Assembly: GCF_000426045.1 (NCBI RefSeq)
Contig: NZ_AUEP01000005.1
Span: 1 to 64,000, forward strand
Source of the DNA: Marmoricola sp. URHB0036
GTDB lineage: Bacteria; Actinomycetota; Actinomycetes; Propionibacteriales; Nocardioidaceae
DNA length: 64,000 nt
Reading direction: 5' to 3'
Shown here: one piece after another, positions 1 through 9,385 of the stretch
Numbering within the stretch: the first letter of the stretch is position 1
How the letters are laid out: every line of letters starts with the position of its first letter
Made by a program: the position numbers and the translations under genes
The notes under the pieces: generated by a model
The model's database searches: none
Seen by the model: the letters and a program-made list of their open reading frames with translations, nothing else
Told to the model about the DNA's origin: nothing

Positions 1-119
1 CCCCCCCACCCCCCCCACGCCACGTCGCAGGCGGGAGGAGGCCTCGCGGGCGACCGAGCTGAGGGCCTAGCTCCCGGCCGGCGCATGCTCAACTCAGCCA
101 GCCGGATCCAGCCGCTGGC
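1..119. other. Non-coding stretch downstream of helY, C-rich at the edge
   Basis: No gene is supported here. The first 17 bases are two C runs (7 and 8) separated by one A, so the helY-sense strand carries two long G runs. Bases 21-78 are a decayed copy of the helY 3' end (see the repeat entry). The stretch may hold the helY transcript end. The G runs could form a quadruplex, but that is inference. Confidence 0.5.
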
Positions 120-209
120 CTACTCGCTGACCGACGAGTAGGCCACCACCCCACGTCGCAGGCGGGAGGACGCCTCGCGGGCGACCGAGCGGAGGGCCGA
201 GCTCCCGGC
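21..209. repeat. Imperfect direct repeat of the helY 3' end (21-78 and 152-209)
   Basis: Two 58-bp copies lie 131 bp apart and differ at only three positions by eye. The copy at 152-209 is inside helY and encodes its near-C-terminal residues (SSALRSVAREASSRLRRG). The copy at 21-78 lies beyond the stop codon. Read in the same sense it would encode nearly the same peptide, except that a TCG codon has become TAG. This looks like a recent local duplication of the gene end, with the outer copy now non-coding. Confidence 0.8.
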
Positions 210-2918
210 GGCGTCGGCGACCTGGTCGGCGAGGTCGAGCAGCTGCTTGACCCAGCGCACGAAGTCGCCGGCGGCCAGCTCGGTGACGTGCAGGATGTCG
301 TCGAGCTCGTCGCCTTCCGCCCAGCGATAGGCGGCCCAGGCGAAGCCGAGGTCGGGTTCGTGGAGCTGGTCGAGGTGGTGGTCGCGCTCGAGGGCGTCGA
401 GGTCGGACCAGATAGAGACCATGTCGGCGAGCACCTGCCGCACCTCCCCGCCCGGTACCCGTGGGGCGGCGGCGTCGTCGGGACGGCGGGACTCGTAGAC
501 CAGGGTCGACAGCACGGCCGCGAGACCGGAGGCGTCGAGGCCGTCCCACAGGCCCGCGCGCAGGGACTCGGCGGTGAGCAGGTCCATCTCGTTGTAGATG
601 CGCATCAGCGTGCGTCCGCGGTCGGTGACCCGCGACGATCCGTCGTGCTCCTCGAGGTAGCCGAGCGCGGTGAGCACGTCGCAGACCCGGTCGAACTGGC
701 GGGCGATGGTGTTGGTGCGCTGCTCGATGCGTCGCTTGAGCGTCTTGGCGTCGCGGTCGAGCTTGAAGTAGCGCTCGGCCCAGCGGGCATGGTCCTCGCG
801 GTCGGGGCAGGCGTGGCACGGGTGCGCCCGCAGCTGGCGGCGGATCTCCTCGATCCGGTGGTCTTCCTCGGGAGTCCGCCCAGACGTGTGGCCGGAGGTG
901 TACTGGCCCTTGCCGGGTGGCGGCGGGGTGAGGTTGTGCGTCCGGTTGCGCAGGGTCGAGGCGAGGTCGCGCCGCGACTGCGGGTTGCGGCCGTTGAAGT
1001 TGCGCGGGATCTTCACGCGGGTGATCGAGCCGACCGGCGTCGGGAAGTCGACCACGCTGAGTCGCCGGGCATGGCGGTCCGCGGTGAGCACGTAGGGCCG
1101 CGGCCCGTCGCGGTCGGCCCGTGTGCCGGGGTCGATGACGACAGCCATCCCGGCGAAGCGGCCACCGGGCACCTCGATCACGTCACCGGGACGCAACGAC
1201 TCCAGCGAGTCGATGACCTCCTGGCGACGATCGGCGCGCCGTGACCTGGCGAGGGTCTTCTCGGTCTCGGAGAGGCGGTGCCGCAGGCCGGCGTACTCCA
1301 TGAAGTCGCCCTTGTCGCAGGCGGCCGCGTCGGCGTACCCCTTCAGTGCGTCTTCGCTCTTGCGCAGCTGTCGAGCGAGTCCCACGACCGCCTTGTCGGC
1401 CTGGAACTGGGCGAACGAGGACTCCAGCAGCTCACGCGCCCGCTCGCGACCGAACTGGTGCACCAGGTTCACCGCCATGTTGTACGACGGACGGAAGCTG
1501 GACTTGAGCGGGTAGGTGCGGGTCGACGCGAGGCCGGCCACCGCCTTGGGGTCGAGTCCCTGCTGCCAGAGCACCACCCCGTGGCCCTCCACGTCGATGC
1601 CACGGCGGCCGGCCCGGCCGGTCAGCTGGGTGTACTCCCCCGGCGTGATGTCGGCGTGGGTCTCGCCGTTCCACTTCGACAGCTTCTCGATCACCACCGA
1701 CCGCGCCGGCATGTTGATGCCGAGCGCGAGCGTCTCGGTGGCGAACACGACCCGGCACAGCCCTCGCAGGAACAGCTCCTCGACGATCTCCTTGAAGGTC
1801 GGCAGCATGCCGGCGTGGTGGGCGGCGATGCCGCGGGTCAGCCCGTCCAGGAACTCGTGGTAGCCCAGCACCTGCAGGTCCTCGTCCGGCAGGTTCGAGC
1901 ACCGCTCCTCGACGAACGCGAAGATCTCGTCGCGCTCCTCGGGCGTCGTCAGCCGCAGGTTGCTGTTCAGGCACTGCTGGACGGCGGCGTCGCAGCCGAC
2001 CCGGCTGAAGATGAACACGATGGCGGGCAACAACCCGGCGCGGTCGAGCTGCTCGACGACGTCGGGCCGGCTGGGGCTCCACACGCCTCGGTTGGTGCCG
2101 CGGCCGCGGTAGGGCTGCTTGCCTCCGCGCTTGACCCGTCGGTCCTTGATCCGGCCGCTGGCGAAGTCGTCGCGTGCGACCCGCAGGAGCTGCGGGTTGA
2201 CCTGGGGCTCGCGGTCCTCGATCTCCGAGGGGTCGCCGCTCTCGTCGGCGAACAGGTCGTACATCCGCCGACCGACGATCACGTGCTGGTAGAGCGGAAC
2301 GGGGCGCCGTTCCTCCACGATGGTGGTCGTCTCACCGCGCACGGTGCCGAGCCACTCCCCGAACTCCTCGGCGTTGCTGACCGTGGCCGACAAGGAGGCC
2401 ACCGCCACCGACTCCGGGAGGTGGATGATGACTTCCTCCCAGACCGCGCCACGCATCCGGTCGGCGAGGTAGTGCACCTCGTCCATCACCACGAAGCCGA
2501 GACCGGTGAGGGTCCGCGACCCGGCGTACAGCATGTTGCGGAGGACCTCGGTGGTCATCACCACGATCGGCGCCTCGCCGTTGATGCTGTTGTCACCGGT
2601 CAGCAGGCCGACCTGCTCGGGCCCGTAGCGGCGGACGAGGTCGTTGAACTTCTGGTTCGAGAGCGCCTTGATCGGCGTGGTGTAGAAGCACTTGCGACCG
2701 CTCTCCAGCGCCAGGTGCACGGCGAACTCGCCGACGATCGTCTTGCCGGACCCCGTCGGGGCCGCGACCAGCACCGATCGCCCGTCCTCGAGCTCGCGGC
2801 ACGCGCGCACCTGGAAGTCGTCGAGGGTGAAGGAGAGCCGCGAGGAGAAGTCCGCGAGGCTGGGGTGGGCGCGATGGCGTTGTGCGCGTTCGTAGCGCTC
2901 CGCCGGTGACAGGCTCAT
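120..2918 (-). CDS. helY: HelY-type DEAD/DEAH-box helicase (Ski2/Mtr4-like)
   Basis: An ATP-dependent superfamily 2 RNA helicase, 932 aa, about the usual length for actinobacterial HelY. Visible motifs are Walker A (AAPTGSGKT, residues 52-60), motif II DEVH (146-149), motif III SAT, the VFATETLALGINMPA segment of the second RecA domain, and motif VI TGRAGRRG. The C-terminal third fits the DSHCT domain of Ski2-like helicases. The ATG at 2918 is preceded by GAGG and lies 10 bp after the lipid kinase stop, so the two are probably co-transcribed. In mycobacteria helY likewise follows tatA-tatC. The RNA substrate cannot be told from sequence. The 3' end is partly duplicated just downstream. Confidence 0.95.
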   Translation of the reverse strand: MSLSPAERYERAQRHRAHPSLADFSSRLSFTLDDFQVRACRELEDGRSVLVAAPTGSGKTIVGEFAVHLALESGRKCFYTTPIKALSNQKFNDLVRRYGPEQVGLLTGDNSINGEAPIVVMTTEVLRNMLYAGSRTLTGLGFVVMDEVHYLADRMRGAVWEEVIIHLPESVAVASLSATVSNAEEFGEWLGTVRGETTTIVEERRPVPLYQHVIVGRRMYDLFADESGDPSEIEDREPQVNPQLLRVARDDFASGRIKDRRVKRGGKQPYRGRGTNRGVWSPSRPDVVEQLDRAGLLPAIVFIFSRVGCDAAVQQCLNSNLRLTTPEERDEIFAFVEERCSNLPDEDLQVLGYHEFLDGLTRGIAAHHAGMLPTFKEIVEELFLRGLCRVVFATETLALGINMPARSVVIEKLSKWNGETHADITPGEYTQLTGRAGRRGIDVEGHGVVLWQQGLDPKAVAGLASTRTYPLKSSFRPSYNMAVNLVHQFGRERARELLESSFAQFQADKAVVGLARQLRKSEDALKGYADAAACDKGDFMEYAGLRHRLSETEKTLARSRRADRRQEVIDSLESLRPGDVIEVPGGRFAGMAVVIDPGTRADRDGPRPYVLTADRHARRLSVVDFPTPVGSITRVKIPRNFNGRNPQSRRDLASTLRNRTHNLTPPPPGKGQYTSGHTSGRTPEEDHRIEEIRRQLRAHPCHACPDREDHARWAERYFKLDRDAKTLKRRIEQRTNTIARQFDRVCDVLTALGYLEEHDGSSRVTDRGRTLMRIYNEMDLLTAESLRAGLWDGLDASGLAAVLSTLVYESRRPDDAAAPRVPGGEVRQVLADMVSIWSDLDALERDHHLDQLHEPDLGFAWAAYRWAEGDELDDILHVTELAAGDFVRWVKQLLDLADQVADAAGSSALRSVAREASSRLRRGVVAYSSVSE

Positions 2919-2928
2919 GACACCTCGC

Positions 2929-3804
2929 TCATGGGACGAGGACGCGCAGCGCCAGCGGCGCGACCTCCACGGTCAGGGGCAGGGGGGCGAGGCGCTCGCC
3001 GTCGGCGTACGCCGTGATGCCGGGTGCAGCGATGGTCACCTTCTTGGCATGGTGGTGCCGGTAGTCGGGGTGGTGGATGTGGGTGCCCTTGAACAGCTTG
3101 GGATAGGTGCGGACCAGCTCGACCTTGCTCATCGGCCGGATCACCACCACGTCGAGCAGGCCGTCGTCGAGGACGGCGCCCTCGGTGATCCGCAGGCCGC
3201 CTCCGAACGACGGGCCGTTGCCGACTGCGACCATCATCGCCTCGAACCGCTGCTCCTCGCCGTCGATCTCCACGACGTACGGGATGGGCTTGAACGTGCG
3301 CAGCTCCGCCAGCGTGGCCAGGTTGTAGCGCATCTGGCCCTTGGGCCAGGTCATCTCGTTCGCCCGCTCGTTGACGATCGCGTCGAAGCCGGCGGCGAGC
3401 ACGGTCACGAAGTACTTCGACCCGATACGCGCGAGGTCGACCCGACGCTCCTTGCCGCCGATCACCACGTCGGTGGCGGCGGCGATGTCGGACCGAGGCA
3501 GGTCGAAGTAGCGGGCCACGTCGTTGCCGGTGCCCGCCGGGACGAGGCCGAGCCTGGTCTCGGAGTCCGCGAGTGCCTGGACGGCGAGGTGCACCATGCC
3601 GTCACCGCCGACGACGACGAGGGTCTCCACCTCGTCGGCCACGCACTGCCGGGCGAGGTCGAGTGCCTCGTCGGCGTCGCGACCGACCAGGTTGCGTACG
3701 ACGTAGCCGGCGTCCCTCAGGCGCGGGAGCACCAGCTCGACCGTGCGCCCGCCCTTCCCCTTCCCGGAGGTGGGGTTGGTGAGAAGGGCGATCTCCTGGG
3801 GCAC
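2929..3804 (-). CDS. Diacylglycerol/lipid kinase (DagK/YegS family)
   Basis: A 291-aa soluble lipid kinase of the DAGK catalytic family. The N-terminal nucleotide-binding signature is present (NPTSGKGKGG, residues 11-20), followed by the glycine-rich loop VVGGDGMVHLA and the GTGNDVAR motif typical of the fold. The C-terminal beta-sandwich includes the usual DGLLDVVVI segment. It probably phosphorylates diacylglycerol or a related lipid at the membrane; the true substrate is unknown. The GTG at 3804 is preceded by a TAGGGT -10 hexamer with exactly 6 nt between, so the mRNA is probably leaderless. It heads a two-gene unit with helY. Confidence 0.9.
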   Translation of the reverse strand: MPQEIALLTNPTSGKGKGGRTVELVLPRLRDAGYVVRNLVGRDADEALDLARQCVADEVETLVVVGGDGMVHLAVQALADSETRLGLVPAGTGNDVARYFDLPRSDIAAATDVVIGGKERRVDLARIGSKYFVTVLAAGFDAIVNERANEMTWPKGQMRYNLATLAELRTFKPIPYVVEIDGEEQRFEAMMVAVGNGPSFGGGLRITEGAVLDDGLLDVVVIRPMSKVELVRTYPKLFKGTHIHHPDYRHHHAKKVTIAAPGITAYADGERLAPLPLTVEVAPLALRVLVP

Positions 3805-3833
3805 GCTGTGACCCTATCTGTCGGGTTGCAGCC

Positions 3834-4670
3834 CTAGAGGGGCGAGACGGTGTCGTCGTCCCACTCCTCGGGGCGGCGGGCGCCCTTGCGCTTGTCGAGC
3901 AGTCGCGCGATCAGCTCCGAGGCGATCACCAGCACGAGCATCGGGATGGCGAGCATCAGCATCGAGTAGGGGTCGGTCGACGGTGTGGCCACGGCAGCGA
4001 ACACGAACACCGCGATGATGATCCAGGGCCGGTAGCGGCCCAGGGCCTTGCCGGAGACGACGCCGGCCAGGTTGAGCATGATCACGAACAGCGGGATCTC
4101 GAAGGCCACCCCGAAGACGAGCAGCATCCGGGTGATGAAGGTGAAGAAGTCACCGAACTCGGTGAGCTGGATGACTCCCTTGGGGGTGAAGCCGATCAGG
4201 GTGGCGATCCCCTTGGGCAGCACGTAGTAGCCGAGGGCCACGCCGACGATGAACAGCGGGCCGGCGGTGAGGGCGAAGATGCGGCTCCAGCGCTTCTCGT
4301 TGCGGTGCAGGCCGGGGACGATGAAGCCCCAGATCTCCATCAGCCACAGCGGCGAGGTGACCACCAGTGCGGCGATGCCCGACATCTTGAGCTGGAGCAT
4401 CAGCGGCGTCCCGACGCCGGTGATGACGGCCTCGGTCTGGGTGGTCTGCCCCAGTGACACCCGGGCCTGGTTGTAGGGGTCGAGGATCAGCTGGAACAGC
4501 TGGTCGTAGAAGAACAACGCCACGATGGTGGCGACCACCAGGTAGAGCGCGATCCGCATCACGCGAGCGCGCAGCTCCCGGAAGTGGTCGCCGAGCGACA
4601 TCCGGCCGCCCTCGCCGATGGGGTCGCGGGGTCGGCCGCTGAACAGGCCGAGGACCCCGGTCAGGGACAC
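3834..4670 (-). CDS. tatC: Sec-independent protein translocase subunit TatC
   Basis: A polytopic core subunit of the twin-arginine translocase, 278 aa. After an N-terminal extension of about 24 residues comes the diagnostic cytoplasmic start MSLGDHFRELRAR and then six hydrophobic segments. The conserved periplasmic/loop region FGVAFEIPLFV and the late ATPSTDP motif match TatC. Mycobacterial TatC has a similar N-terminal extension, so the GTG at 4670 was kept; the ATG at 4601 is the alternative. It lies 18 bp after tatA and the two form the tatAC operon. It recognises RR signal peptides and recruits TatA. No tatB is in the window. Confidence 0.96.
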   Translation of the reverse strand: MSLTGVLGLFSGRPRDPIGEGGRMSLGDHFRELRARVMRIALYLVVATIVALFFYDQLFQLILDPYNQARVSLGQTTQTEAVITGVGTPLMLQLKMSGIAALVVTSPLWLMEIWGFIVPGLHRNEKRWSRIFALTAGPLFIVGVALGYYVLPKGIATLIGFTPKGVIQLTEFGDFFTFITRMLLVFGVAFEIPLFVIMLNLAGVVSGKALGRYRPWIIIAVFVFAAVATPSTDPYSMLMLAIPMLVLVIASELIARLLDKRKGARRPEEWDDDTVSPL

Positions 4671-4688
4671 AGCGGTGCCGCTCCGGGG

Positions 4689-4970
4689 TCAGACAGTGCC
4701 GGGGGTGCCGGAAGATGTGCCGGGCTCGTCGGTCCCGGCCGCCTTGTTCTGGGCGTCGATCTGACGCTGCTCAGGGGTCTTGGTGTCGTCGTCATCGTCG
4801 TCCATCAGCCCCTTCGTCTCGGCCTTGAAGATCCGGAGGGCACGACCACTGCCGCGAGCCAGCTCGGGGAGCTTCTTGGCGCCGAAGAGCAGCACGATGA
4901 TGCCCACGAGGATCAGCAGCTCCGGAGCGCCGAGACCGGCGAGGAGCGGGATGGCGAGCACGTTGGTCAT
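4689..4970 (-). CDS. tatA: Sec-independent translocase subunit TatA
   Basis: The pore-forming TatA subunit: one N-terminal hydrophobic helix (PELLILVGIIVLLFGAKKLPEL), the FGxKKLPEL hinge, an amphipathic helix, then an acidic tail with a six-Asp run. The ATG at 4970 was chosen because a TAGCAT -10 hexamer ends 7 nt upstream, the leaderless arrangement repeated across the window. The ATG at 4979 would give 96 aa instead of 93 and overlaps that hexamer. The promoter lies in the short gap after pafC, so tatAC is probably expressed separately from the paf operon. Confidence 0.93.
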   Translation of the reverse strand: MTNVLAIPLLAGLGAPELLILVGIIVLLFGAKKLPELARGSGRALRIFKAETKGLMDDDDDDTKTPEQRQIDAQNKAAGTDEPGTSSGTPGTV

Positions 4971-5017
4971 GGCGGACATGCTACGCCGCGAACCTGAGCG
5001 TCACCGTGCACATCGCC

Positions 5018-6001
5018 CTAAGCGCTGGGTGGGTCGTACAGAGCGAGGGTGGCGCGCGCCGTACGGGCCACCTCTGCGTGCAGCTCGGTCGGCTCCACCA
5101 CGGTCAGTCCCGGCGCGACGCGGAGGGCCAGACGGACCAGCCAGCGGGGGTCACCGACGCGCAAACGGGCCTCCAGGCGTCCGTCGCCCAGCTCCTCGAC
5201 GGAGTCGACCGGGTAGTAGTCGGCCACCCAGCGGGCGTAGCGCTCGAGGTGCATCACCGCCGCGACATCGTCGGGTCCGGCCTCGAAGAGGCCCTCGGAG
5301 AGGTCGCGCGGCGTGAGGTCGTCGTGCTCCTGACGCGGCTCGTCGACGATCTCGACAGCGTGCATCCGGTCGAGCCGGAACAGCCGGCGCGCCGACGCGA
5401 GGTGGCACCAGGCGTCCAAGTAGTCGTGGCCTTCACTGGAGAGCAGCTCGAGCGGATCCACGGTCCGGGTGGTGGTCTCGTCGCGGGTCGGCACGTAGTA
5501 GTCGATGCGCGCCTGCCGGTTGCTGCGGATCGCCTCCTCCAGCAGGCCGGTGTTGCGTACGGCGAGGGGCGACTGGCGCAGGTGCACCTCGACGGGCGGG
5601 GGTGTCTGCCCGCTCGCCGTGGCGTCCTCGAGCTTGACTAGGCACCGGTCGATCACGTCGTGGGAGGAGTCCGGGCTGCCCTCGCGCAGGGCGCGGAGGG
5701 CCACGATCAGGGCCGAGGCCTCGGAGCTGCCGAGGCGTACCGGCCGTGACAGGAAGTCCGCGTTGTCGATGCGTACGACGCCCTCGGGATCGTCCTCGAT
5801 CGCCTCGAAGTCGACGTCGATCATCTTGTCCGGCGTCAGTCCCGGGAGACCGCACATCCAGAGCACCTTGAGGTCCTTCATGATCTGCTCGGGTCGGACC
5901 CCGAAGTCGGCGGCCACCTGACCCAGGGACACGTCGGTGCGCGTCTGGAGGTAGGGCACCAGCGCCAGCAGTCGCGAGACCTGCTCGCGGGCGCCGCTCA
6001 T
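5018..6001 (-). CDS. pafC: WYL-domain transcriptional regulator PafC
   Basis: A 327-aa regulator with an N-terminal winged-helix domain (VSLGQVAADFGV helix-turn-helix), a central WYL domain (residues near RIDYYVPTRDETTTRTVDPLELL) and a C-terminal WCX extension. PafB and PafC act together in mycobacteria as a single-stranded-DNA-responsive activator of LexA/RecA-independent DNA-damage genes. The ATG at 6001 overlaps the pafB stop by 4 bp (ATGA), which fixes the start; the longer open frame upstream runs through pafB and is not real. It is the last gene of the pafA-FKBP-pafB-pafC run. Confidence 0.95.
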   Translation of the reverse strand: MSGAREQVSRLLALVPYLQTRTDVSLGQVAADFGVRPEQIMKDLKVLWMCGLPGLTPDKMIDVDFEAIEDDPEGVVRIDNADFLSRPVRLGSSEASALIVALRALREGSPDSSHDVIDRCLVKLEDATASGQTPPPVEVHLRQSPLAVRNTGLLEEAIRSNRQARIDYYVPTRDETTTRTVDPLELLSSEGHDYLDAWCHLASARRLFRLDRMHAVEIVDEPRQEHDDLTPRDLSEGLFEAGPDDVAAVMHLERYARWVADYYPVDSVEELGDGRLEARLRVGDPRWLVRLALRVAPGLTVVEPTELHAEVARTARATLALYDPPSA

Positions 6002-6993
6002 CGGCGTGCCCCTGCCGGGTCGGCGGCCACGACGCCCGCCAGTCGGCTCGACACGGCGCTGCGCAGCTCGGCCGGAGACTCGACCACGACCGCGTCGGCG
6101 TACCCCAGGAGCTCGCCGGCGAAGTCGCTCTCCGAGACGTAGGGCACCTGGAGCTCGTCCCAGCCCAGGGTGCCGTCCGGACCGGTCACCCCGGTGGCGC
6201 TGACCTCGGCCCGGCGGCGCAGGCCGTTGGCGGCACCCGGCCGCGCCAGCACGACGGCCGTCCGGTCGGGTCGCCGCGGAGTGAGCGACTCGGAGAGGGC
6301 GCGCAGGTCGGTGCCCTCGGGCACCGTGTAGGACCCGGAGTCCCCGTCGGCCGCGACGCCGGAGACGATCCGGCTGAGCCGGAACATGCGCGGCTCGCCG
6401 CGGTCGGTGTCCAGGCCGACGACGTACCAGCGCCCCTGCGCGGTGACCACGCCCCAGGGCTGGAGATGGCGAGTGCGGGACTCGACCTCGTTGGCCCGGG
6501 TGTAGTCGAACCGCACCGGCGTGCGGTGCACGGTCGCCTGCCACATCGCCTCGAAGGCCGGCTCCTCCGCAGCGAGAGCGGGAGCCACCTGGTCCAGCTG
6601 TTCGCGGTCGAAGCTCAACCCAGCGGCCTTGAGCTTGACCAGGGCATCAGAGGTGGCAGCGGCCAGTCCGGCGTGGCGCCACACCCGCGCGGCCAGGCCC
6701 AGCACGGCCACCTCGTCGGCGGTGAAGTCGATCTCGGGAAGCTCGAAGGCATCCCGCTTGATCCGGTAGCCCTGCTCGTCCTCGAAGAACTTGTCGACGT
6801 AGCCGACCTCCAGCGGGATGCCGAGTGCGCGCAGGTCGTCCTTGTCGCGCTCGAACATCCGGTCGAAGGCCTCGTCGCTGCTGTCGCGGTAGGGCTCCAT
6901 CAGGGCCCGGATCTGGTCCTTGGTGGTGTAGTTGCGGGCGACCAGCAGCAGGATCACCAGGTTGAGCAGTCGCTCGGACTTCGCAGCAGACAC
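5998..6993 (-). CDS. pafB: WYL-domain transcriptional regulator PafB
   Basis: A 331-aa paralogue of PafC with the same layout. The N-terminal winged helix includes the characteristic ERLLNLVILLLVARNYTTKDQIR stretch. The WYL domain includes RFDYTRANEVESRTRHLQPWGVV and the RWYVVGLDTDRGEPRMFRL core. It forms a heterodimeric DNA-damage activator with PafC. It begins 7 bp after the FKBP gene stop and overlaps pafC by 4 bp, so the two subunits are translationally coupled. The name reflects linkage to pafA; no role in pupylation chemistry is implied. Confidence 0.95.
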   Translation of the reverse strand: MSAAKSERLLNLVILLLVARNYTTKDQIRALMEPYRDSSDEAFDRMFERDKDDLRALGIPLEVGYVDKFFEDEQGYRIKRDAFELPEIDFTADEVAVLGLAARVWRHAGLAAATSDALVKLKAAGLSFDREQLDQVAPALAAEEPAFEAMWQATVHRTPVRFDYTRANEVESRTRHLQPWGVVTAQGRWYVVGLDTDRGEPRMFRLSRIVSGVAADGDSGSYTVPEGTDLRALSESLTPRRPDRTAVVLARPGAANGLRRRAEVSATGVTGPDGTLGWDELQVPYVSESDFAGELLGYADAVVVESPAELRSAVSSRLAGVVAADPAGARR

Positions 6994-7000
6994 GGCGCCC

Positions 7001-7951
7001 TCAGCCCACGCCGAGCACGTCGATGACGAAGACCAACGTGGAGTTGGCCGGGATGCCCGGTTGAGCGGTCTTGCCGTACGCCGTGTCGGGCGGGCAGATC
7101 AGCATCACGCGAGCGCCCTCCTTGAGCCCGGCCAGGCCCTGGTCCCAGGCCTTGATGACGCCGCCGAGCCCGATGGAGAACTTCGCGGGCTCCTTGCCGT
7201 AGGTGTTGTTGAACGGCTCCTTGGCGCCCCACACCTGACCGATGTAGTCCGCGGCGATCCGGTCGGGGTTCTCGATCGCGGGGCCGGTGCCCTCACGCAG
7301 CGGGATGACGGCGAACTTCTTCGGCTTGGCGAGGCCGCTGAAGTCGAGCCTGCTGAGGTCGTCGTCCGACGACTCCAGCTTCGGCGCGGTCGCGGGGGCC
7401 GGGAGGCTCTTCCCGGTCGGTCCGTCGAGGATCTTGGTCGGGTCGGTGGAGAGGATGTCGGCCACCATCACCAGCGAGTCGCCCTTCTTGATGCCGAGCT
7501 GCGGCGCCCCCGTCGTCCCGTAGGCGTCGTCGGAGGTCGAGGCCACCACCACCCGGCTGTCGGCGCTCCTGCCGACGAGCGAGTTGGTCAGGGAAGGAAA
7601 GACCTGGTCGCCGAGCTTGACCTCGAGGGGCCGCTGGCCGGCGTCGTGGGTGGAGATCGCGGTCTTGCCGGTGCGGCCGTCGGCGATCGTGAGGCCCAGG
7701 ATGGTGGTCGCGTCGGCGCCGACCTCGTCGCCCTTGCCCGACTCGGTGGTCCACGCGGTCGTCTTCTTCACCGTCAGCGGGGTGTCGATCTTGATGGTCG
7801 GCTTCTCGGCGTACTTCCCGGTGACCGTGACCTTGTCCTGCAGGCTCGAGGCCTGGTCCTTGTCGGTGGAGCCGCAGGCGGAGACAGCGATGGCTGACAC
7901 GAGCGCTGTGACGACGACGCCGGCACGGCGGGGGTGGTGAAGCAGGGTCAC
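7001..7951 (-). CDS. Secreted FKBP-type peptidyl-prolyl isomerase lipoprotein
   Basis: A 316-aa exported isomerase. The signal peptide ([19 protein letters not shown]) ends in a lipobox, so lipidation at Cys on the outer face of the membrane is likely. The C-terminal ~90 residues are a canonical FKBP domain ([33 protein letters not shown]). The first half looks like a diverged FKBP-like domain. The GTG at 7951 was chosen because it overlaps the pafA stop as GTGA (4 bp); the open frame upstream runs inside pafA. A secreted foldase is thus coupled to the cytosolic Pup ligase and the PafBC regulator genes. Confidence 0.93.
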   Translation of the reverse strand: MTLLHHPRRAGVVVTALVSAIAVSACGSTDKDQASSLQDKVTVTGKYAEKPTIKIDTPLTVKKTTAWTTESGKGDEVGADATTILGLTIADGRTGKTAISTHDAGQRPLEVKLGDQVFPSLTNSLVGRSADSRVVVASTSDDAYGTTGAPQLGIKKGDSLVMVADILSTDPTKILDGPTGKSLPAPATAPKLESSDDDLSRLDFSGLAKPKKFAVIPLREGTGPAIENPDRIAADYIGQVWGAKEPFNNTYGKEPAKFSIGLGGVIKAWDQGLAGLKEGARVMLICPPDTAYGKTAQPGIPANSTLVFVIDVLGVG

Positions 7952-9309
7952 ATTCCCTCTATCAGTCGTTCCACTCGCTCGTCGTGGGAGCGGAAGGGGT
8001 CCTTGCACAAGACGGTGCGTTGGGCCTGGTCGTTCAGCTTCAGGTGTACCCAGTCGACGGTGAAGTCACGTCGACGTTCCTGGGCGCGCTTGATGAAGTT
8101 GCCCCTCAACCGCGCCCGCGTCGTCTGCGGGGGCACCGACTTGGCCCGGAAGATCGCGAGGTCGTTGGTCACCCGCTTGACCGCACCGCGCTTCTCGAGC
8201 AAGTAGTAGAGGCCGCGCTCGCGGTGGATGTCGTGGTAGGCGAGGTCCAGCTGGGCGATCCGGGGGTGCCCGAGGGGCAGCCCGTGGCGCTCGCGGTAGC
8301 GCTCGAGCAGCTTCCACTTGATGACCCAGTCGATCTCGCGCTCGACCAGGGACAGGTCACCGGACTCGACTGCCTTCAGGCCCCGCTCCCACAGGTCGAG
8401 CGAGGCCTCGATGACGGGGGTGTGCAGCTCGCGTCGGTCGACGAAGTCGCGCACCCGGGTGAGGTACTCGCCCTGGATGTCGAGGACGCTGGCCTCGCGG
8501 CCGTTGGCCAGCCGCACCTTGCGCTTGCCGGTCATGTCGTGGGAGATCTCGCGGATCGCCCGGATGGGGTTCTCCATCGTGAGGTCGCGCATCACCACGC
8601 CCTCCTCGATCATCCGCAGCACGAGGTCGCAGCTCGCCACCTTGAGCATGGTGGTGGTCTCGCTCATGTTGGAGTCGCCGACGATCACGTGCAGGCGGCG
8701 GAAGCGCTCGGCGTCGGCATGGGGCTCGTCGCGGGTGTTGATGATCGGCCGCGACCGGGTGGTGGCGCTGGAGACCCCCTCCCAGATGTGCTCGGCCCGC
8801 TGGCTCACGGAGTACGACGCGCCGCGCGGCGTCTGGGTCACCTTGCCGGCGCCGCAGATGATCTGGCGCGTCACCAGGAACGGGATGAGTACGTCGGCCA
8901 GCTTGCTGAACTCACCGTGCCGGCTGACCAGGTAGTTCTCGTGACAGCCGTAGGAGTTGCCGGCACTGTCGGTGTTGTTCTTGAACAGGTAGACGTCGCC
9001 GGAGATGCCCTCGTCGCGCAGTCGCCGCTCGGCGTCGACGAGCAGCCCCTCGAGGACCCGCTCCCCCGCCTTGTCGTGGGTGACCAGGTCGATGATGTCG
9101 TCGCACTCGGGGGTGGCGTACTCGGGGTGGCTGCCGACGTCGAGGTAGAGCCTGGCGCCGTTGGCCAGGAAGACGTTGCTGCTGCGGCCCCAGCTGACGA
9201 CCTTGCGGAACAGGTAGCGGGCGACCTCGTCGGGAGACAGCCGCCGCTGCCCCTTGAACGTGCACGTGACGCCGTACTCGTTCTCGATCCCGAAGATTCG
9301 CCGGTCCAC
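7948..9309 (-). CDS. pafA: Pup-protein ligase PafA
   Basis: Attaches the C-terminal glutamate of Pup to substrate lysines. It belongs to the carboxylate-amine ligase family related to glutamine synthetase. It begins [14 protein letters not shown], close to mycobacterial PafA, and carries ATP/Mg residues in [14 protein letters not shown] and [20 protein letters not shown]. The GTG at 9309 was chosen over the GTG at 9315 because TAGGGT sits exactly 6 nt before it, the leaderless spacing used by many genes here, and because homologues start at this point. It heads the pafA-FKBP-pafB-pafC operon. It is separated from pup-prcBA by about 5 kb of unrelated genes. Confidence 0.96.
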   Translation of the reverse strand: MDRRIFGIENEYGVTCTFKGQRRLSPDEVARYLFRKVVSWGRSSNVFLANGARLYLDVGSHPEYATPECDDIIDLVTHDKAGERVLEGLLVDAERRLRDEGISGDVYLFKNNTDSAGNSYGCHENYLVSRHGEFSKLADVLIPFLVTRQIICGAGKVTQTPRGASYSVSQRAEHIWEGVSSATTRSRPIINTRDEPHADAERFRRLHVIVGDSNMSETTTMLKVASCDLVLRMIEEGVVMRDLTMENPIRAIREISHDMTGKRKVRLANGREASVLDIQGEYLTRVRDFVDRRELHTPVIEASLDLWERGLKAVESGDLSLVEREIDWVIKWKLLERYRERHGLPLGHPRIAQLDLAYHDIHRERGLYYLLEKRGAVKRVTNDLAIFRAKSVPPQTTRARLRGNFIKRAQERRRDFTVDWVHLKLNDQAQRTVLCKDPFRSHDERVERLIEGM

Positions 9310-9373
9310 GCTCACACCCTATGCGTCCGATGGCTGGTCGGCGGGCGCCCGCGCGGACCGGTTCACGAAACTG

Positions 9374-9385
9374 TGCAGATCTGCA
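9374..9385. promoter_or_regulatory. 12-bp palindrome in the pafA/M4 protease divergent region
   Basis: TGCAGATCTGCA is a perfect palindrome in the 237-bp gap between divergent pafA and the metalloprotease gene. Its size and position fit a dimeric regulator site, but no regulator is identified and short palindromes arise by chance. Confidence 0.25.

Noticed and set aside
288-1244. Open frame of 318 aa on the plus strand inside helY
   Set aside because: High-GC shadow of helY: repetitive Val/Ala/Gly/Arg composition, no motif, no promoter or ribosome site. The same applies to the many long antisense frames under metH, mpa, dop, the PLD-like genes, aldehyde dehydrogenase and others.
6002-6544. 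Upstream extension of pafC
   Set aside because: It reads pafB in another frame; the ATGA overlap with pafB fixes the pafC start at 6001.
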